This document shows, one piece after another, positions 21,916-29,653 of a DNA stretch of 64,000 nt (positions are counted from its first letter, which is position 1; each line of letters begins with the position of its first letter). A program made the position numbers and the translations under genes. The notes below the pieces were generated by a model that was given only the letters and a program-made list of their open reading frames with translations, did not search any database and was not told the origin of the DNA. Origin of the DNA: Paractinoplanes toevensis (GTDB lineage Bacteria > Actinomycetota > Actinomycetes > Mycobacteriales > Micromonosporaceae). The stretch spans positions 1 to 64,000 of the forward strand of contig NZ_BOQN01000001.1 in NCBI RefSeq assembly GCF_018332695.1. Reading direction: 5' to 3'.

Positions 21916-22542
21916 TCAGCCGTCCGTCAGAACCTCGGCACCCAGGGCAACGTCGAAGCCGGCGCCGTTGCGGGCCAGCCCCACCAGGAGGAGGCCGGCC
22001 CATTCCAGGGCGTGGGCCATCTCGAGCCCGCCCGCGTCGAGGGGCCGCATGTCCAAGCTCTCCACGAACGCCGCGACCCGGGCCTTCGCCTCGGCGCCGT
22101 CGCCGGCGAAGAACACGTCCAGGGGCCGGTCCCCGGCCAGGACGCCGCGGAAGATCGAATTGAATGCCTTCACGACGTGTACGCCCTCGGGGGCGACGGC
22201 GGCGATCTGCTCGGACACCGAGTTGCCCACGGTGGTCACGAGCCCACTCACGTCGGCGTTGAACGGGTTGGTGATGTCGACGAGGATCTTGCCGGCCAGC
22301 GCATCGCCGTAGTGCGCGACCGCGTCGACCGCGCCGGTGTACAGGACGGCGACGATGACGATGTCACCCGCCGGCCTCGCCCCGTACGTGCCGGCGGTGG
22401 CTCCGTTGCCGATCCGGTCGGCGAGCGCCTGAGCCTTGGCGTTGTCGCGGCCCATGATCTCGACGGTGTGGCCGTGCTTCGCCGCCCGGGTGCCGATGGT
22501 GGTGGCCATGTTGCCCGAGCCGATGATGCTGATGGTGGTCAT
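21916..22542 (-). CDS. NADP-binding reductase (F420-dependent NADP reductase-like)
   Basis: A 208-residue Rossmann protein. The N-terminal ISIIGSGNMATTIGTRAAKHG is the GxGxxA dinucleotide loop, followed by IMGRDNAKAQALADRIG, and LVDITNPFN lies in the position seen in NADPH:F420 oxidoreductases. HVVKAFNSIF and a C-terminal helical domain complete the family pattern. Use of F420 is an inference. It lies 30 bases after the SDR stop on the same strand, so it is probably in an operon with the SDR under the divergent TetR. Confidence 0.85.
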   Translation of the reverse strand: MTTISIIGSGNMATTIGTRAAKHGHTVEIMGRDNAKAQALADRIGNGATAGTYGARPAGDIVIVAVLYTGAVDAVAHYGDALAGKILVDITNPFNADVSGLVTTVGNSVSEQIAAVAPEGVHVVKAFNSIFRGVLAGDRPLDVFFAGDGAEAKARVAAFVESLDMRPLDAGGLEMAHALEWAGLLLVGLARNGAGFDVALGAEVLTDG

Positions 22543-22572
22543 GACGTGGGTTCCCCTTTGTCCGGATCGCGC

Positions 22573-23304
22573 TCAGATGACGGCGCCGCCGTCGGCCACC
22601 AGTTCCATGCCGTTGACGTAGCTCGAGTCGTCCGAGGCGAGGAACAGCGCGACCGACGCGATCTCCTCGGGGCGGCCCATCTCCCGCCGCGGGATCACGG
22701 ACTCGAACTGTGCCTTCATCTGCGCGTCCAGCACCCCCTCCATCATCGGCGAGGCGACCTGGCCGGGGGTCAGCACGTTCACCCGGATCTTCCGGTCCCG
22801 CAGCTCGGACACCCACACCCGGGCGTAGGCGGGCAGCACGGCCTTGCTCGCCGCGTACACACCCCAATCGGGGTAGCCCCGGAGCGAAGCGTTCGACCCG
22901 GTCATGAAGATCGAGCCGCCGTCGTTGAACAGCGGCAGCGCCTTCTGGACCGTGAACAGCGTGCCGCGCGCGTTCAGCGAGAAGGCGGCATCGAACTGCT
23001 CCGCGGTGATCTCGCCGAGCCTGCCCTGCTCACCCGTCCCGGCACTCGCCCAGAGCACGTCGACCGCGCCCTTCTCCTGCTTGACCGTCTCGAACAACCG
23101 GTCCAGATCGTCGAGGTCGGCCGCATCGCCCTGCACGCCGGTCACGTTGCGGCCGATCAGCTTGACGGCTTCGTCCAGCGCGTCCTTCCGCCGGCCCGAG
23201 ATGAAGACGTGGGCCCCTTCGTCGACGAACAGCTTGGCACCGGCCAGCGCCATCCCGCTCGTCCCGCCGGTGATCACCGCGACCTTGCCATCGAGCTTTC
23301 CCAC
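22573..23304 (-). CDS. SDR-family oxidoreductase
   Basis: A 243-residue short-chain dehydrogenase. Motifs are VITGGTSGMA (NADP loop), the catalytic Ser in GSIFMTGSN and YAASK (Tyr/Lys), with NARG in the middle and a C-terminal SSYVNGMELVADGG. GTG at 23304 follows GGAG by 5 bases and gives the common GKLDGKVAVITGG N-terminus; a further ATG at 23331 lies inside the likely operator. It is divergent from a TetR gene, which is the probable repressor. Confidence 0.92.
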   Translation of the reverse strand: MGKLDGKVAVITGGTSGMALAGAKLFVDEGAHVFISGRRKDALDEAVKLIGRNVTGVQGDAADLDDLDRLFETVKQEKGAVDVLWASAGTGEQGRLGEITAEQFDAAFSLNARGTLFTVQKALPLFNDGGSIFMTGSNASLRGYPDWGVYAASKAVLPAYARVWVSELRDRKIRVNVLTPGQVASPMMEGVLDAQMKAQFESVIPRREMGRPEEIASVALFLASDDSSYVNGMELVADGGAVI

Positions 23305-23322
23305 AACTACTCCATCCGACGT

Positions 23323-23393
23323 TATGTACACCGATGCGCGTGCTTAACGTAGCCGCCGGCAGGGCGGGGCGCAAGCTATGCACACCGATCGGT
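23323..23393. promoter_or_regulatory. TetR operator candidates between the SDR and TetR genes
   Basis: Two near-identical 13-base direct repeats, TATGTACACCGAT at 23323-23335 and TATGCACACCGAT at 23377-23389, differ in one base and lie 54 bases apart. The second continues into the perfect palindrome ACCGATCGGT (23384-23393). Such palindromes are usual TetR operators. Each repeat sits close to one of the two divergent start codons. Confidence 0.6.
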
Positions 23394-23417
23394 ACCCGAG
23401 CGGGCTAGGATGGTCGG

Positions 23418-24017
23418 GTGACGGAGTTGGAGAAAGGGCCGCGCGGCCTGCGCCGCGGCCGGGGCGCACGAGAGCGGATCGTCAGCGCTTCCCAGCAGCT
23501 GTTCCGCGACCAGGGCATCAACTGCACCGGCATGGACCAGCTCTGCGCGGCCGCCGAGGTGTCCAAGCGCACGCTCTACCAGCACTTCGCCGGCAAGGAC
23601 GAGCTGATCGCCGAGTGCCTGCGCCGATTCGACCCCGAGATCCTCCCCGAGGTGTTCGACCGCACCGACCGCACACCGCGCGAACGACTCCTCGCCGTGT
23701 TCGAGGTGCACGCGCCCCTGTGCCCGTTCATCGCGGCGGCCGTCGAGATCCCCGACCCGGACCACCCGGCCCGGGTGTACGCCCGCGACTACAAGAAAGC
23801 CTTCGCCGCCCGGCTCATCGATGCCGCTCGCGAGGCCGGCGCCGCCGACCCCGAGCAGCTCGGCGAGCAACTGGCCCTGCTGCTGGACGGGGCCTCGGCC
23901 CGCAGCCGAGTCCTCAACACCGACACCCTCGCCACCGCCGCCGCCATCGCGGCCGTCCTCGTCGACAACGCGATCCCCGCGGCGGCGGGCAGAGGCGGCG
24001 TACCTTCGAACGCATGA
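23418..24017 (+). CDS. TetR-family transcriptional regulator
   Basis: A 199-residue regulator starting with GTG. The N-terminal helix-turn-helix is RERIVSASQQLFRDQG, then MDQLCAAAEVSKRTLYQHFA with KDELIAECL. The C-terminal ligand domain ends with NTDTLATAAAIAAVLVDNA. It is divergent from the SDR-reductase operon and probably represses it through the paired sites between the genes. Its stop overlaps the next start in ATGA. Confidence 0.92.
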   Translation: MTELEKGPRGLRRGRGARERIVSASQQLFRDQGINCTGMDQLCAAAEVSKRTLYQHFAGKDELIAECLRRFDPEILPEVFDRTDRTPRERLLAVFEVHAPLCPFIAAAVEIPDPDHPARVYARDYKKAFAARLIDAAREAGAADPEQLGEQLALLLDGASARSRVLNTDTLATAAAIAAVLVDNAIPAAAGRGGVPSNA

Positions 24018-24448
24018 GCAACCGATGGTGGTCGATCGAGGTGCGCGACGGCGTGCTCTCGGCATTGCGGTGGAAGGACGGCTACGGCGAGGCCCTGCTC
24101 GAGGCCGCGCTGACCAACGGCGCCAAGCGCTGGGAATGGACGATCATGCCCGGCGGGGTCGTCCTGGAGGTCGCCTTCCGCGAAACAGACGAGTGGGAGC
24201 GGTTCCGTGCCCTCCCGGTGGTGCAGGCCGCGCTCGACGCGACCCCCGACCCGGTCAACGGGCTGTACGTCTACCCGGGCCGCGGTGGCAGCGCCGCCGC
24301 GCCCTCCAAGCGGCCCAAGCCTCGTCCGGCCGGCGCCGGTGCCGCGGCCATCCCGCTCCCGGTCGAGGAGATCGCGGCCGCGCGCCTGGCCGAGGCGGAG
24401 CCGGCGGCTGAGCCGGCCGCCGAGCCCCTGCGGGAGTTCGCGGCCTAG
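24014..24448 (+). CDS. Hypothetical protein with an Ala/Pro/Glu-rich tail
   Basis: A 144-residue protein with an N-terminal domain of about 95 residues (SNRWWSIEVRDGVLSALRWK to LPVVQAALDATPDPV) whose alternation of strands and helices suggests a small sensory or binding fold. The C-terminal 45 residues are low-complexity (KRPKPRPAGAG, then EPAAEPAAEP). No family is recognised. The start overlaps the TetR stop. The stop codon TAG lies inside the left CTAG border of the fold-back element, so the element appears inserted exactly at the end of this gene. Confidence 0.75.
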   Translation: MSNRWWSIEVRDGVLSALRWKDGYGEALLEAALTNGAKRWEWTIMPGGVVLEVAFRETDEWERFRALPVVQAALDATPDPVNGLYVYPGRGGSAAAPSKRPKPRPAGAGAAAIPLPVEEIAAARLAEAEPAAEPAAEPLREFAA

Positions 24449-24613
24449 CGCCTGTTTCGTAGGTGGGGCCGGAGTGAGGCGAGGTCCAGGTGTTGTCTGG
24501 GTGTGCGCCGTGGGCGCCCGAATACCGGGGTTGTATTCGGGTGTTCACGGCGTGCGCCCAGGCGGCGGCTGGGCCACGCCGCAGCCCGACTCCACCTACG
24601 AAACAGGCGCTAG
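24445..24613. mobile_element. 169-bp fold-back (MITE-like) palindrome bordered by CTAG
   Basis: The outer arms 24445-24466 and 24592-24613 are perfect 22-base inverted repeats. The inner arms CCCGAATAC (24517-24525) and GTATTCGGG (24533-24541) are also perfect and pair in the same register about centre 24529. Between them the arms stay roughly 70% complementary with no offset, so the whole element folds on itself. Both ends are CTAG, which can be read as a 4-base target duplication of the kind made by IS5-group elements. It encodes no transposase. Because of the symmetry both strands read similar open frames, which are not genes. Confidence 0.75.
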
Positions 24614-24712
24614 AACTCAGGGACGCGTCAGGGCACTTCCCCGATGCCCCGAAACCGGAAAGAGGCGACTCTTGAGTGGTCCGCAAGAACCGCTCAGGGA
24701 AGCGAGAGACCC

Positions 24713-24958
24713 ATGAACTCGGTGCACGACTCGATGACTCGCCAGGGCCTGGTCCGGCCGACCGAGGGGCGCATCATCGGAGGTGTCGTCGCCGGCCTGG
24801 CCAAGCGTTTCGGCCTCGACCCGTGGCTGGCCCGGCTCCTGTTCGTCGTCGTCCTGCTGGCCATCCCGGGCAGTCAGATCCTGATCTACCCGATCCTGTG
24901 GATCCTGATGCCGGCCGAGAAGCCCGCCTACGTCACCGCGTACCCGCCCGCCGTCTGA
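24713..24958 (+). CDS. PspC-domain small membrane protein
   Basis: An 81-residue PspC-type protein: a short polar leader, then GLVRPTEGRIIGGVVAGLAK and FGLDPWLARLLFVV, the hallmark of the family, and a second hydrophobic stretch ILIYPILWILMPAEKP. PspC proteins sit in the inner membrane and are tied to envelope stress in proteobacteria; in actinobacteria the role is mostly unknown. Its last 26 bases overlap the 3' end of ccdA on the other strand. Confidence 0.88.
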   Translation: MNSVHDSMTRQGLVRPTEGRIIGGVVAGLAKRFGLDPWLARLLFVVVLLAIPGSQILIYPILWILMPAEKPAYVTAYPPAV

Positions 24959-25904
24959 GCCCCGGTTCGGCACGCAGCGGTGATGTGGGCCCGGCTGCCG
25001 CCGGACCGGTCCGTACCCCACTCGGACCGTCCGGCGGCAGCGCCTCGGAGCCCACACCGGCCGGGCGCGAATCAGCGCCGCCGCGAGCCCGCCGGGAAAA
25101 CAGCCGCCACGTCAACGGCGCCAGCACCAGCGTGAGCAGGGCGATCACGAACGGCAGCGCGCCGACTCCGGCGATCCAACCGGCGAGACGCTGTTGCAGA
25201 TTCGACGCGGCGGCCACCAGCGCATCGCTGCCCGCCAGGCGCAGATCGCCGGCCAGCCGCAGTTCGTACCAGCCGTAATAGGCCACGTAGAGGCCGCTGA
25301 CCACGAGGATCGCCCCGCCGAGGCGGGGCACCACGCCGAGCAGCGGCCAGGCCCGGGTGATCACCGAGGAGCGCAGCAGCGCCATCGCCACCGCGGTCAC
25401 CCCGACGATCAGACCCATCCCGGCGGCGTAGGCGAGGAACAACCCGAGGCCGGCGAGCAGCGTCGAGGCCCGCAGGCTCGAGGCCACCAAGGCGAGGAAC
25501 GGGCCGACCGCGCAGCCCAGCGAGGCGATCGCGTAGGCCATCCCGAAGACCACCATCGACCAGGTCGACCCGGTCAGGGCGGGTGCCCGTACGCCCCAGC
25601 TCGGCAACGAACGGCCCAGCGTGAGCCAACCGCCCAGCCCGGCCAGCACCAGGCCGAGGACGACGGTCAGCCACGGCAGGCGCGGTTGCAGCGCCCCGGC
25701 CAGGGGTGTCAGGACCAGACCGAACGTGCCGAAGACCACGACGTACCCAAGAGTGAGCGCGAGGGTGCAACGCAGCGCACGCCGAACGGCTTTGCCCGGC
25801 GAGGCCGGGCCATCGACGAGCAGGACCGAGAGGTACGCGGGGAGCAGCGCGAAGCCGCACGGGTTGACCGCGCCCAGCATGCCGGCGGCGAGCGCGAGCA
25901 GCAC
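24933..25904 (-). CDS. ccdA: CcdA-family cytochrome c biogenesis/thiol-disulfide transporter
   Basis: A 323-residue membrane protein with about six to seven helices. It carries the two redox Cys typical of CcdA/DsbD-beta, in GAVNPCGFALLPAYL and IASLGCAVGPFLAL. It passes reducing equivalents from cytoplasmic thioredoxin to extracytoplasmic thiols; the adjacent TlpA-like lipoprotein is the likely acceptor. GTG at 25904 begins one base after the lipoprotein stop. The last 60 residues are a polar tail rich in Arg, Pro and Gly, unusual for the family, and overlap the PspC gene. Confidence 0.9.
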   Translation of the reverse strand: MLLALAAGMLGAVNPCGFALLPAYLSVLLVDGPASPGKAVRRALRCTLALTLGYVVVFGTFGLVLTPLAGALQPRLPWLTVVLGLVLAGLGGWLTLGRSLPSWGVRAPALTGSTWSMVVFGMAYAIASLGCAVGPFLALVASSLRASTLLAGLGLFLAYAAGMGLIVGVTAVAMALLRSSVITRAWPLLGVVPRLGGAILVVSGLYVAYYGWYELRLAGDLRLAGSDALVAAASNLQQRLAGWIAGVGALPFVIALLTLVLAPLTWRLFSRRARGGADSRPAGVGSEALPPDGPSGVRTGPAAAGPTSPLRAEPGLRRRAGTR

Positions 25905-25905
25905 C

Positions 25906-26469
25906 TCAGGCCACCAGCGTCTTCACCTCGGCGGTGAGTTGCAGGTCGTCGAGGTAACCGACCTTGGTCACCTTGCCGGTGCGGTCGAGGAAGACGTACC
26001 AGCTCTGCTGGGTGATCTTGAAGCGTTTCCAGATCGCGCCGGCCTGGTCGTCCAGGTGCGGCACGGCGTCGACCTCGAGGTCCGAGACGAACGCGTGCAT
26101 GTCCTTGTTGCTGCCCAGCCCGGCGATGCCGAGGATGCCGAGCCGGCCCTGGTACTCGTCGGCCAGGTCGGCGATGCTCTGCGCCTCACTCGCGCAGGTC
26201 GCGCACCACGGCGCCCAGAACCACAGGATGGCCGGCTTGCCGGCCAGCGCCGCGGCGTTGTAAGCGGCGCCGTCCAGGGTCTGCCCAGTGAACTGCAGCG
26301 AGGCCGGCACGACGGCCGGGACCGCCGGGGCCGGACTCTCCGGGGTCTCGCCCGTGGCCGGCAGGGACGCGACGGTGATCGGTGCCGACTGCGGCGTCGC
26401 CTCGACGGGCACCGAGCACCCACCGGCCGCGGCCACGAGCAGCAGCGCTGCCAGGACGAGCTTTCTCAA
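25906..26469 (-). CDS. TlpA/thioredoxin-like lipoprotein
   Basis: A 187-residue exported protein. LVLAALLLVAAAGGC is a lipoprotein signal with the acylated Cys, followed by a Pro/Ala linker and a thioredoxin fold with the active site WAPWCATCASE. It should work as a thiol-disulfide reductase on the outer face of the membrane, recharged by the CcdA protein encoded next. The start is TTG at 26469, overlapping the upstream stop in TTGA. Upstream codons in the same frame do not give a sensible protein. Confidence 0.9.
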   Translation of the reverse strand: MRKLVLAALLLVAAAGGCSVPVEATPQSAPITVASLPATGETPESPAPAVPAVVPASLQFTGQTLDGAAYNAAALAGKPAILWFWAPWCATCASEAQSIADLADEYQGRLGILGIAGLGSNKDMHAFVSDLEVDAVPHLDDQAGAIWKRFKITQQSWYVFLDRTGKVTKVGYLDDLQLTAEVKTLVA

Positions 26470-27944
26470 TGGGAGGCCTTCGCGTCGTCGAGCCGCAGGG
26501 CGAGCGCCGGGCAGACGTTGACCGCCTTGCGGGCGCCGCTCTCCAGCCAGGGCGGCAGCGGCGTCTGCGGGAACGCCGGGAAACCGTTCGAGTCGAGCCG
26601 GATGATCTCCGGGGCCACCGCCGAGCAGAGGCCGTGCCCGTCGCAGCGGGACCAGTCCAGGGCCAGCTTCCGCGCCCCGGTCTCGGCCGTGTACGGCAGC
26701 GGCAGGATGCCCTTGACCGATTTGCCGCAGCCCTCGCCGTTGGTGTGCGCGTCCACGTCCTTGGCGAACACCTCGAGTGCGGACAGCGCGAACCGGGACG
26801 TACCGTCCGGGTGGCTGCACGCACCGCGGCCCTTGACCACGCCGGCCGCCTGCCGCACGTTGTCGACCGCGTTGCCGCCCAGGCTGACCAGGGTGACCGC
26901 GCGGGCGAGGTCGGGCAGGCCGAGCCGGCAGGGGCCGCACTGCCCGGCCGACTCGCCGGCCAGGTACTGCACGACCTGGGACACCTCACCGAGCGGGCAG
27001 GTCTTCGAGCCGATCGGGATCAGCATGCCGGCGCCGAGCGTGCCGCCGACCTTGGCGAACCCCTTGCGGGAGATCGTCACGGTCTGCGCGGCCTCGGCGC
27101 TGATCCACTTGCCGTGGTAGCCGCCGACCAGCAGGCCGGGGCCGATGTCGGCGCCGCACATGTTCAGCACGTCCATCAGCGGGGTGCCGCTGGGCGCCTC
27201 GACCACGGCCGGGCTGCTGGACGAGCCGCCCACGGTCAGCATGACCGTGCCCGGCTCCTCCGGGATGCCGACCGCGTTGTACTCCCACGGCCCGAGCCGG
27301 GCGGCGATCGCCAGCTGGGAGAACGTCTCCGCGTTGGACAGCAGGGTGGGCAGGCCCATCACGCCGTTGTCGCTGGACCGCACCTTGCGGCCGGGTGGGA
27401 TGTGCGCCTCACCGTTGATGCCGCGGACCAGCGCGCCGCCCTCACCGGAGATGAACCGGTGCGGGACGGTGACGATCCGGGTCGGGCACGGCATCCGCCG
27501 CTCGGCCAGCGCCGCGGTGATCGAGCTCTGGCCGATGCCGTCGTCGGCGATGCCGATGACGATCTCCTCGGCGTCCAGCGCGGCCGCGGCCAGCGCGGCG
27601 CCGTCCAGGATCAGGTGCGGGGCGCGGGTGAGGATCGCCTTGTCCTTCCAGGACGGCGGCTCACCCTCGGTGCCGTTGACCACGATCACCGGCGGCAGGT
27701 CCTGGCGCCGGCACGAGTCGAGCACGGCCCGGACCTTACGGGCGAACGGGAACCCCGCTCCCCCGCGTCCGCGCAGCTCGATCCGGTCGGCCAGGCCGAT
27801 CAGCTCACCCGAGGACAGCGCGGCGAACCCGCCGTGCACCTCCTGGTGGGCGACCAGATCGAGGCGGCCGTACTCGTCGAAGCCCGCGGTCAACCGCGGA
27901 ACGCCGATCGAGGTGACCGGTGGAACCTGTGCGGTGGTGCTCAA
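26466..27944 (-). CDS. NuoF-like flavoprotein fused to a C-terminal ferredoxin
   Basis: A 492-residue protein. The N-terminal half is the NuoF FMN/NADH-binding domain (IELRGRGGAGFPFARK; VVNGTEGEPPSWKDK; then VGGYHGKWI). It is followed by the iron-sulfur site GESAGQCGPCRLG with a distant CSHPDG, where the first Cys of the usual four is Ala. The last 60 residues are a ferredoxin with CDGHGLC and a later CPA, three Cys in all, as in 3Fe-4S types. It probably takes electrons from NAD(P)H or ferredoxin to the membrane haem protein encoded just upstream. TTG at 27944 overlaps the previous stop in TTGA and has GAGGGGAAG before it. Confidence 0.88.
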   Translation of the reverse strand: MSTTAQVPPVTSIGVPRLTAGFDEYGRLDLVAHQEVHGGFAALSSGELIGLADRIELRGRGGAGFPFARKVRAVLDSCRRQDLPPVIVVNGTEGEPPSWKDKAILTRAPHLILDGAALAAAALDAEEIVIGIADDGIGQSSITAALAERRMPCPTRIVTVPHRFISGEGGALVRGINGEAHIPPGRKVRSSDNGVMGLPTLLSNAETFSQLAIAARLGPWEYNAVGIPEEPGTVMLTVGGSSSSPAVVEAPSGTPLMDVLNMCGADIGPGLLVGGYHGKWISAEAAQTVTISRKGFAKVGGTLGAGMLIPIGSKTCPLGEVSQVVQYLAGESAGQCGPCRLGLPDLARAVTLVSLGGNAVDNVRQAAGVVKGRGACSHPDGTSRFALSALEVFAKDVDAHTNGEGCGKSVKGILPLPYTAETGARKLALDWSRCDGHGLCSAVAPEIIRLDSNGFPAFPQTPLPPWLESGARKAVNVCPALALRLDDAKASH

Positions 27945-29653
27945 TTCGCTTCCCCTCGCAGCTGCGACCAGTACCGGTCGTCAGCGACGTCGTCGTTCAG
28001 CCGGCCACGTCCGTTGCGACGAGCCCCCCGGCCCGCCCGGTCGTTTCCGGATTCCTGCTCTGCCCGGCGGGCCCGGCGCGACGCCATGTCGACCAGCGTC
28101 GGCGTCTCGTCCGGGTCCGCCATGTCCACGAAGCCACTGCGGCTGTGTCGTCCCGAGTCGGCGCGGTCTAGGTCTGCGCCCCGGTCGCGCCGGTCCCGGG
28201 GCGCTTCCTCGGCCTCCGGGCCGAAGTCGCTGTACCGCGGCTCGTACCTGCTCCGGCGGGCCGGCGGCTCGTCGTCGTAGCGGGAACGCTGGCGGGGCAT
28301 CGGTGTCTCGTCGAAGTCGGCGTCGGCCCGGCGGCGGCCGCGCGGTGCCTCGTCGTACTCCGGCTGGTCGGCGGGGCGGCGCCGGGAGCGGGGCTCGAAG
28401 TCGTCCTCGGCGTAGCGGCGGCCCCGGGAGGGCTCGTCCACCTCGATCCGGCGCATCCCGGTGGAGGTGTCGTCCATCTCGACCCGGCGCATCCGGGTCG
28501 AGGTGTCGTCCATCTCGACGCGGCGCATCCGGGTGGAGGTGTCCTCCAGGTCGGGCCGGCGCATCCGGGTGGAGGTGTCCTCCAGCTCCGGGCGGCGCAT
28601 CCGGGTCGAGGTGTCCTCGCCGGCGTAGCGGCGCCCGCGCGGGCCCGGCTCGTCGTACTCGATCTCGTCGTCGGCCATCGGGCGGCGCTGCCGCGGTGCG
28701 GGGGCGACCAGGTCCTCGTCGGCGAAGCGGCGGCCGCGCTCGATCTCCTGCGGCGGCAGGTTCTGCACCGGCGGGGCCATCTGGACCGGGGCGGCCGGCT
28801 GGAACGTGTCGACCACGGCGACCGGGCCGAGCCGCTCCGGCTCGGGGGCCGGCTCCCGGCCCCGGCGCGGCGCCTTCATGGCCGGCGAGGCGGTGGGCAC
28901 CATCTGGCCGACCGAGTTGGAGGCGCCGAGTCCGGCCGGCGACGCGAAGTCCTTACGGCGGTTCAGGCTGACCGACAGGCGCACGGCCAGGCCGATGAGC
29001 ACCAGCAGAACGCAGATGATGTAGCTGACGACGACCCACGGCTTGGCGGCGCGGCCGGCGCCGAGGCCGTGCAGGAGGGCGATCGGCCACATCAGGTACG
29101 AGATCGAGTGCAGCGCCCGCCACATCCACGGCTTGCCCCGGCCGATGAACCGGGCCCGGGCGATGCCCGTCCAGATGACCAGGACCAGCAGGTACGCGGT
29201 GACCTGGCCGAGGCCGATGTACAGCGCCTTGTTGCTCTGCGCGATGAACGGAATGAAGATGTCGATCACCCGGATGTGACCCTCGGCGGCCTTCGTCCAG
29301 AGGTGGAAGAACAGCGCGACGACCGCGATCACACCGGTGGTGCGGTGGATGGACTGCAGGAAGACCCGCTGCCGGATGGACAGCACCAAGCGGTCCGTGG
29401 ACACGAGCCCGACCATGATGGTGACCGAGATCGAAACCAGGACTAGCACGCCCATGTAAAACTCTAGGTACATGAAGACATAGACGTAGACGACTCGACC
29501 CATCGAGGTCATCATCGCGAGAGCCCAGATGGCGGCGAGCACGCTCGCGCCGAGGACGAAGACGGAGCCTTTGCCGACTGTCCTCGTTCCGGTAGCTCCG
29601 ACATCGACGGCCACACGATTGGCGGATCGCTGGTTGTTTCCTGTCCGGGCCAT
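27941..29653 (-). CDS. Ferric-reductase-like di-haem membrane protein with DTST repeat tail
   Basis: A 570-residue protein in two halves. Residues about 30-230 hold six membrane helices. Paired His at 103/117 and 182/195 fit stacked haem b ligands as in ferric reductase and cytochrome b families. The cytoplasmic second half (about 340 residues) is disordered-looking, rich in Arg, Asp and Glu, and contains five 12-residue repeats of the form (E/D)DTSTRMRR at about 343-402, plus DETPTLVDM near the end. It is first in the operon with NuoF-ferredoxin, TlpA and CcdA. ATG at 29653 follows GAGGAG. The repeats look like phosphothreonine docking sites, which is inference. Confidence 0.85.
   Translation of the reverse strand: MARTGNNQRSANRVAVDVGATGTRTVGKGSVFVLGASVLAAIWALAMMTSMGRVVYVYVFMYLEFYMGVLVLVSISVTIMVGLVSTDRLVLSIRQRVFLQSIHRTTGVIAVVALFFHLWTKAAEGHIRVIDIFIPFIAQSNKALYIGLGQVTAYLLVLVIWTGIARARFIGRGKPWMWRALHSISYLMWPIALLHGLGAGRAAKPWVVVSYIICVLLVLIGLAVRLSVSLNRRKDFASPAGLGASNSVGQMVPTASPAMKAPRRGREPAPEPERLGPVAVVDTFQPAAPVQMAPPVQNLPPQEIERGRRFADEDLVAPAPRQRRPMADDEIEYDEPGPRGRRYAGEDTSTRMRRPELEDTSTRMRRPDLEDTSTRMRRVEMDDTSTRMRRVEMDDTSTGMRRIEVDEPSRGRRYAEDDFEPRSRRRPADQPEYDEAPRGRRRADADFDETPMPRQRSRYDDEPPARRSRYEPRYSDFGPEAEEAPRDRRDRGADLDRADSGRHSRSGFVDMADPDETPTLVDMASRRARRAEQESGNDRAGRGARRNGRGRLNDDVADDRYWSQLRGEAN
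28445..28625 (-). repeat. Five tandem 36-bp units inside the haem-protein gene
   Basis: CGGCGCATCC recurs at 28449, 28485, 28521, 28557 and 28593, exactly 36 bases apart. The units encode five copies of a 12-residue DTST(R/G)MRR motif. DNA differences between units fall mostly at third positions or in the two variable codons after MRR, suggesting selection on the protein sequence. Confidence 0.9.

Noticed and set aside
21188..24448. A mobile genomic island carrying the toxin-antitoxin genes
   Set aside because: No integrase, transposase, attachment repeats or change in codon use was seen around them.
24207..24716. Similar open frames on both strands through 24445-24613
   Set aside because: The matching peptides arise from the palindrome's symmetry, not from genes.
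28445..28625. Possible CRISPR-like array
   Set aside because: The 36-bp units are contiguous without spacers, remain in frame and encode a peptide repeat.
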